This document shows positions 59,395 through 64,000 of a stretch of DNA of 64,000 bases, piece after piece (positions within the stretch are counted from its first letter, which is position 1; the number at the start of each line of letters is the position of its first letter). The DNA comes from Bacteroidota bacterium. Lineage in GTDB: Bacteria; Bacteroidota; Bacteroidia; Chitinophagales; Chitinophagaceae. A program made the translations under genes and the position numbers. The notes beneath the pieces were generated by a model, which searched no databases, was not told the DNA's origin, and was given only the letters and a program-made list of their open reading frames with translations. The stretch is from NCBI GenBank assembly GCA_023430465.1, contig JAEZAM010000103.1, positions 7,174 through 71,173 on the forward strand, read 5' to 3'.

Positions 59395-61359
59395 CTAGTC
59401 GCCACTCTCTGCTTCCATCAGCTTTTCAAACGCTGCTTCATAATCTTTTTCCAGTTGCTCCAGTTCACGGGATATCTTTTTATGCGCTGCTTCCGTCTCG
59501 GTGAATTTTTGCTTGTCTGAATACGTATCCGGCGATGCGAGTGCTTCGTCGAGTTTGGTTTTCTGCGCTTTTACGGTGGCAAGTTTCTCTTCCAGTTGCT
59601 GGAAGTTTTTTTGCTGCCGTTGCAGATCTTTTTTCGCATCCTTGTTGATCGGTGCATTCTGCAAGGGCTTTGGCGCTGCTACCGGAGCCGGCGACTGTTT
59701 CTGTGATTTGGCATCCTGCTTCTTATTGCCTTCCAGTTTCTTTGCTTCTGCTTCCTGTTTTGCCATGCGCTCTTTCCACGCTACATATTCTTCATAACCG
59801 CCTTTGAACTCCTTGATCTCCTGGTCAACGATCTCCCAGATCTTATTGGCCGTCTTCGAAACGAAATAACGATCGTGGCTTACCAGTATGAGACTGCCCT
59901 CATATTTGTTCAACGCATCGATCAGCAGATCACAGCTATGCATGTCAAGGTGGTTGGTCGGCTCATCCAGCATCAGGAAGTTCGCCTTGCTCACCATCGT
60001 CTTAGCGAGTGCTACCCGGGCCTTTTCACCTCCACTCAGTACACGGATCTTTTTATCGGCATCATCACCACTGAAGAGAAAACAACCCAACAGGGTTCTT
60101 AGTTCAAGTTCAGTCATCTGGCTCCCGCACTCTTTCATTTCATCGATGATGGTGTTGTTGATGTTCAATGCTTCGAGCTGATGCTGGGCATAGAAGCTCT
60201 CCTCCACATTGTGCCCCCATTTTCGTTCACCTTCGAATGATTCCACACCCGCGATGATACGGAGCAAGGTTGATTTTCCTTTACCGTTTGCACCGATCAG
60301 CGCGATCTTGTCACCCCGGTCTATTTCCGCGGAAGCGTGATCTACGATCACATTTTCACCAAATTGCTTATGGATGTCTTTCAACTCTACCAGCACTCGA
60401 CCCGGGGTTTTATCGACCCGGAAATTGATCCGGATGTTTGGACGTTCCAGTGATACATCCTCGATGCGCTCCAGCTTGTCCAGGCGCTTCTGTATACTTT
60501 GTGCCTGCGCCGCCTTGCTGGCCTTGGCTTTGAACCGTTCTACGAAGCGTTCCTGCTGCCGGATATAATCCTGCTGATTCTCGAAGGCCTTTTGCTGCAG
60601 GTCGATGCGGATAGCCTTTTCGCGCTCGTAAAAATCGTAGTTACCGTTGTAGATATGCAATTGTTGCTGGTACACCTCCACAATCTTGGTGACCATCCTG
60701 TTCAGGAAATATTTATCGTGGCTGACGATCACCACTGAACCCTGGTAATGCAGCAGGTATTTTTCCAGCCACTCGATCGAGGGAAGGTCAAGGTGGTTCG
60801 TCGGCTCATCGAGCAACAACAGATCCGGCTGCTGGAGGATCATCTTGGCAAGCAGTACGCGCATTCTCCAGCCTCCGCTGAATTCCTTGTACGGCCGCTG
60901 CAGGTCGGCATTCGAAAACCCGAGCCCCTGCAATACTTCCTCTGTTTTGTGATGAATGTTATACCCGCCGAGCAACTCCAGCTCATGGAGCTTGTCGGTA
61001 TACGCGTAAAGTGTTTTTTCATCGCCGGTCTTTTCCAGCTCCTTTCCAAGCTCTTCGATTTCCTTTTCCAGTTGGATCACTTTTTCAAACGCGCTCAATG
61101 CAACCTGGAGAATGGAATCCTCGGTGTCAAAACTCAGTAGATCCTGGTGGAGGTAGCCAATGCTGGTAGTACGGCTGCGCTCCACCGTGCCCGCAGAAGG
61201 ACTGTATTGCCCTACAAGCAACTTGAGGATGGTGGATTTCCCCGTGCCATTATAACCTATCAACCCGATGCGCTCATTTGGCTGGATGTGCCAGGTGGCC
61301 TCTTCAATAATTGCTCTCGCTCCAAATTCAAACGTTACGTTCTGTAAACCAGCTAACAT
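59395..61359 (-). CDS. ABC-F family ATPase (translation factor / ribosome protection type)
   Basis: The 654-residue protein has two ABC domains with Walker A GYNGTGKSTILKL and GANGKGKSTLLRI, and signatures EFSGGWRMRVLLAK and LSGGEKARVALAK. LLLDEPTNHLDLPS and LMLDEPTNHLDMHS provide Walker B. There is no transmembrane part. Between the domains is the inter-domain linker of about 80 residues, rich in Arg and Lys. The C-terminal extension (from about 560) is a basic coiled coil. The order fits Uup/YheS-like factors that act on ribosomes; antibiotic resistance cannot be claimed. A TATTTTTG box on the minus strand lies at 61395-61388, 28 nt before the start. Confidence 0.95.
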   Translation of the reverse strand: MLAGLQNVTFEFGARAIIEEATWHIQPNERIGLIGYNGTGKSTILKLLVGQYSPSAGTVERSRTTSIGYLHQDLLSFDTEDSILQVALSAFEKVIQLEKEIEELGKELEKTGDEKTLYAYTDKLHELELLGGYNIHHKTEEVLQGLGFSNADLQRPYKEFSGGWRMRVLLAKMILQQPDLLLLDEPTNHLDLPSIEWLEKYLLHYQGSVVIVSHDKYFLNRMVTKIVEVYQQQLHIYNGNYDFYEREKAIRIDLQQKAFENQQDYIRQQERFVERFKAKASKAAQAQSIQKRLDKLERIEDVSLERPNIRINFRVDKTPGRVLVELKDIHKQFGENVIVDHASAEIDRGDKIALIGANGKGKSTLLRIIAGVESFEGERKWGHNVEESFYAQHQLEALNINNTIIDEMKECGSQMTELELRTLLGCFLFSGDDADKKIRVLSGGEKARVALAKTMVSKANFLMLDEPTNHLDMHSCDLLIDALNKYEGSLILVSHDRYFVSKTANKIWEIVDQEIKEFKGGYEEYVAWKERMAKQEAEAKKLEGNKKQDAKSQKQSPAPVAAPKPLQNAPINKDAKKDLQRQQKNFQQLEEKLATVKAQKTKLDEALASPDTYSDKQKFTETEAAHKKISRELEQLEKDYEAAFEKLMEAESGD

Positions 61360-61387
61360 AGTAGAAACTCTCGTATTTATTAATTTG

Positions 61388-61395
61388 CAAAAATA
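61388..61395 (-). promoter_or_regulatory. Candidate -7 box (TATTTTTG) for the ABC-F gene
   Basis: A perfect TAnnTTTG match on the minus strand, in the 93-bp gap shared with the divergent DUF3347 gene. Confidence 0.45.
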
Positions 61396-61424
61396 ATGTA
61401 TTATACACTGCTAAAGCTTTGAAT

Positions 61425-61432
61425 TACATTTG
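61425..61432 (+). promoter_or_regulatory. Candidate -7 box (TACATTTG) for the DUF3347 gene
   Basis: A perfect TAnnTTTG match, 20 nt before the ATG at 61453; identical to the lptD box. Confidence 0.45.
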
Positions 61433-61452
61433 ACCAAAATATCAGCGCACGT

Positions 61453-62085
61453 ATGAAAAAATTCTTCGGTATCCTCCTCATCCTCCTGGCTGGTACGGCG
61501 GGGATCATTTATTTCGTCTATTTCCGGGGCGGTAAAAAACGCGATAAAGGCCCTGAACCGGTATCGCTTTCGGTGTCAAAACATAGCGATACATTCAACC
61601 AGTCCGTGCAAGCCATGCTCAATGAATACTACGATCTGTCAGAGGCATTCGTGAACTGGGATACGGCAAAAGTGACAGCCCACACGAATGCATTGCGCAC
61701 CCGGCTGAATGACTTCAAGGTGGATGAACTCAAAGTGGACACGAACGGGATCTACGAATCAGCACTCGATCCGCTGGCAACCGCAAAAGCAAATGCCGAC
61801 GCCATGGCGAACGCAGCAGGACTGGACGCAAAACGCACCATCTTTAACCAACTGTCTGACAATATTCGCCTGCTGATGATCGTGGTAAAATATGACCGCG
61901 AAAAAATGTACTGGCAGGAATGCCCGATGGCTTTTGGCGACGAAAGTACCGGCAACTGGCTCAGCCGAACTGCAGATGTGCGCAATCCTTACCTCGGTAC
62001 CAAACACCCGGAATACAAGGCCACCATGCTGGAATGTGGCGGCCCGAAAGATACCATCAACTTTACGATGAGCACTCCCAAATAA
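61453..62085 (+). CDS. DUF3347-domain exported protein
   Basis: The 210-residue product has an N-terminal membrane helix (ILLILLAGTAGIIYFVYF) and a DUF3347 domain: MLNEYYDLSEAFVNWDTAK, then a helical middle with FNQLSDNIRLLMIVVKYDR and the closing part MYWQECPMAFGDESTGNWLS with NPYLGTKHPEY and MLECGG. DUF3347 is often attached to copper-efflux CusB-like proteins, where the paired cysteines and methionines may bind metal; here there is no efflux gene in the window. It is followed by the M28 peptidase after 24 bp and is probably cotranscribed. Confidence 0.85.
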   Translation: MKKFFGILLILLAGTAGIIYFVYFRGGKKRDKGPEPVSLSVSKHSDTFNQSVQAMLNEYYDLSEAFVNWDTAKVTAHTNALRTRLNDFKVDELKVDTNGIYESALDPLATAKANADAMANAAGLDAKRTIFNQLSDNIRLLMIVVKYDREKMYWQECPMAFGDESTGNWLSRTADVRNPYLGTKHPEYKATMLECGGPKDTINFTMSTPK

Positions 62086-62109
62086 TTTAAACTTCAGCAA
62101 CAACAACAC

Positions 62110-63672
62110 ATGAGAAGAATCATTTTAGTCCTGTTTACTGCAGTTCCCGCTATTCTTTTTTCACAGGAAAAAACGGATGCAGACATGCTCCGCAAGATCC
62201 GGGAAGAAGGGCTGCAGCGTTCAAAAGTAATGGAGATCGCCTTTTACCTCACCGATGTCAATGGCCCGCGACTCGCGGGTTCGGCTGGTTACATGAAAGC
62301 GGCCAACTGGGCCCGAACGGAGATGCAGAAATGGGGAATACAGAACACTGCCCTTGAACCCTGGGGTGATTTCGGTAGAGGCTGGGAACTGAAGAAGAGC
62401 TATATCGCCATGACAGCCCCGTATTATAAACCACTGATCGCGTATCCCAAAACCTGGACCTCCGGTACGAACGGGCTTCGCCAGGCAGACATTCTGCTGG
62501 TAGAAGCGAAAGACAGCACGACGCTTTCACAATACAAAGGAAAGCTGGCCAACAAGGTCATCCTTCTTTACCGGAATGATACCCTGAAACCAACCTTTAT
62601 TGCCGACGCAAAACGCTATAATGATGAAGAATTAAAGAAGATGGCTGACGCAGAAATGCGCGTGGTGCAACCGATCGATACATCGGCTGCCGCCCGCCGC
62701 CAGCGCGAGATGCAGCGTTCTGCTATGGGCGGTTTCCAGGTGACAAACAAACTGAAAGAGATGGCAAAGGCGGAAGGCGCCGTTGCCATCCTGAGCATGT
62801 CCCCACGTGGGCATGATGGTACATTGTTCGTTCAGGGCGGTGGCGCATACACGACTGGTTCACCCGAGAACTTCCCCGACATCATGATCACATTCGAAGA
62901 CTACATGAGCTTCTGCCGCCTGGCAAAAGCAGGCATACCGGTTAAACTGGATGTGGAGGTAGCAACCGAATTTTCTGACGCGGATACAAAAGGGTACAAC
63001 GTTATCGGAGAGATAAAGGGAACAGACCCCAAATTGAAAGCAGAGGTTGTTATGCTCGGCGGGCACCTCGATTCATGGCAGGGCGCCACAGGAGCCACCG
63101 ATAATGCAGCCGGCAGCGCTGTTATGATGGAAGTAATGCGCATCTTGAATACTGTGGGTGTAAAGCCACGTCGCACCATTCGCATCGCGCTGTGGGGAGG
63201 AGAGGAGCAGGGCCTGCACGGTTCAAGGAATTATGTGAAAAATCATTTCGCCGATCCGGCGGATATGAAATTGAAACCTGAACATGATAAAGTGTCGGCG
63301 TATTACAACATCGACAATGGAACAGGCAAGATCCGCGGTATTTACCTCCAGGGAAATGAACAGGCGAGACCGATCTTCACCGACTGGCTGGCACCATTCC
63401 ACGATCTCGGTGCAACTACCGTCACTATCTCGAACACAGGCGGCACAGATCACCAGGCGTTTGATGCTGTAGGCATCCCTGGCTTCCAGTTTATCCAGGA
63501 TCCCATTGAATATAATACCCGCACGCATCATACCAACATGGACTCTTATGACCACCTGCTGGCCGATGATATGAAGCAGATGTCCGTTATCGTCGCATCG
63601 TTTGTTTACAATACAGCTATGCGGGACGCGAAAATTCCGAGAAAGGAACTGCCGAAGCCAAGGGCGAGATAG
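62110..63672 (+). CDS. M28-family zinc aminopeptidase
   Basis: The 520-residue protein begins with a signal peptide (IILVLFTAVPAILFSQE). A protease-associated-type insert occupies about 140-260. The M28 domain follows, with GGHLDSWQGATGATDNAAG (His and Asp zinc ligands), WGGEEQGLHGS (catalytic and bridging glutamates) and a late THHTNMDSYDHL block with the last histidine ligand. It likely releases N-terminal amino acids outside the inner membrane. It shares a transcript with the DUF3347 gene. Its stop is followed by a family A repeat. Confidence 0.9.
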   Translation: MRRIILVLFTAVPAILFSQEKTDADMLRKIREEGLQRSKVMEIAFYLTDVNGPRLAGSAGYMKAANWARTEMQKWGIQNTALEPWGDFGRGWELKKSYIAMTAPYYKPLIAYPKTWTSGTNGLRQADILLVEAKDSTTLSQYKGKLANKVILLYRNDTLKPTFIADAKRYNDEELKKMADAEMRVVQPIDTSAAARRQREMQRSAMGGFQVTNKLKEMAKAEGAVAILSMSPRGHDGTLFVQGGGAYTTGSPENFPDIMITFEDYMSFCRLAKAGIPVKLDVEVATEFSDADTKGYNVIGEIKGTDPKLKAEVVMLGGHLDSWQGATGATDNAAGSAVMMEVMRILNTVGVKPRRTIRIALWGGEEQGLHGSRNYVKNHFADPADMKLKPEHDKVSAYYNIDNGTGKIRGIYLQGNEQARPIFTDWLAPFHDLGATTVTISNTGGTDHQAFDAVGIPGFQFIQDPIEYNTRTHHTNMDSYDHLLADDMKQMSVIVASFVYNTAMRDAKIPRKELPKPRAR

Positions 63673-63837
63673 TTTCACGCAAAGGCAAGCAGGATGAACC
63701 TGGCCACAGTCGTTTATCAGGGCCCTTCGACAGGCTCAGTGCAGGCAGTGCAGGCAGGGCATGTACGCCCATATGCGCTTCTGAGCTACTCAGGGACCGG
63801 GGCGTAATTGGATTCTGGGGAAATTACCGGGAAGGAC
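63673..63837. repeat. Repeat-containing gap after the M28 gene
   Basis: The first part contains GTTTCACGCAAAGG (family A) and a CCCTTCGACAGGCTCAGTG element, a short inverted sequence known from many bacterial genomes. A repeated GTGCAGGCA unit follows. No gene is seen to the window end. Confidence 0.5.
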
Positions 63838-63999
63838 GCGCCTTGGATACAATGGGGAAAAAGAATACGGCATACATGCGCGGCCGAAGGCAAAGCTGGC
63901 GGGCGCCTGAGCAATGTAACTGCTTAACCTTACTATACGGAGCGCCATCGTCAGCTTTAGCGCATCACTATGCCGTATTCCCCCATTGGATCCGAGCGC
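63838..63999. repeat. Imperfect palindrome of about 160 nt at the window edge
   Basis: Left arm GCGCCTTGGATACAATGGGG, then GAATACGGCATA, is repeated in inverted form as TATGCCGTATTC, then CCCCATTGGATCCGAGCGC. The arms extend inwards with AAAGCTG/CAGCTTT and GGGCGCC/AGCGCC matches. The central loop is about 30 nt. There is no open frame and no T-run, so it is not a simple terminator. Confidence 0.7.
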
Positions 64000-64000
64000 A

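Overview
The window reads as about 64 kb of chromosome from a Bacteroidota bacterium, most likely family Chitinophagaceae. The signs are a SusC/SusD pair, SPI/SPII secretory leaders on many genes, DUF4397, EcsC, M61 and MpaB families, a split OstA/LptD outer-membrane biogenesis cluster, and promoter-like boxes of the Bacteroidota type (TAnnTTTG) instead of clear Shine-Dalgarno sites. I recognise families from sequence alone; no database was searched.

Layout. 0-4 kb: tail of an outer-membrane protein, ychF, and a fused SpmA-SpmB-like membrane protein. 3.4-11.2 kb (minus strand): susC-susD-DUF4397 operon, a DeoR-family repressor and nhaA. 11.3-19.9 kb: envelope cluster with a small OMP, OstA-like protein, MCE/MlaD protein and an amidase on the minus strand, divergent LptD, then PlsC-type acyltransferase and a GNAT enzyme. 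20.0-25.2 kb: ung, tRNA-Arg(TCT) followed by a hairpin-altered tRNA-derived copy, then hutH-hutU and a lipoprotein. 25.2-26.8 kb: OmpA/PD40 protein. 26.8-28.75 kb: a small AT-rich scar with a toxin-like tail, a possible immunity gene, a truncated mobile-element primase and an antisense gene fragment. 28.75-44.4 kb: M61 protease, EcsC, GH18, DEAD-box helicase, phosphoesterase, oxidoreductase, MBL hydrolase, sensor kinase, esterase, epimerase, two-lobed retropepsin-like protease and a four-CBM48 protein. 44.4-45.3 kb: a tightly coupled AT-rich pair (DUF2188 plus an unrecognised CPFD/FELG protein). 45.4-50.7 kb: B12-type radical SAM protein, MpaB oxygenase, divergent GAPDH, TerC. 50.8-57.0 kb: hutI, a Gcr membrane protein, fused ftcD, and formimidoylglutamase. 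57.0-64.0 kb: patatin/BamA-like protein, ABC-F ATPase, DUF3347 protein, M28 peptidase and a long terminal palindrome.

How genes work together. Histidine degradation is complete but split over two loci 27 kb apart: hutH and hutU make imidazolonepropionate, hutI opens it to formiminoglutamate, and both a folate route (ftcD) and a hydrolytic route (formimidoylglutamase) to glutamate are encoded side by side. The 11.8-19.3 kb block supplies LPS export and lipid or peptidoglycan maintenance. Secreted hydrolases, GH18, SusCD and glycogen-binding repeats fit a polymer-degrading lifestyle.

The least explained features are non-coding: 14-17 nt palindromes, one pair of which seems to have replaced parts of a duplicated tRNA-Arg; a hexameric repeat that forms an in-frame ladder of stop codons after two genes; a GTTTCACGCAAAG repeat found in most intergenic gaps between gene blocks; and an imperfect palindrome of about 160 nt at the right edge.
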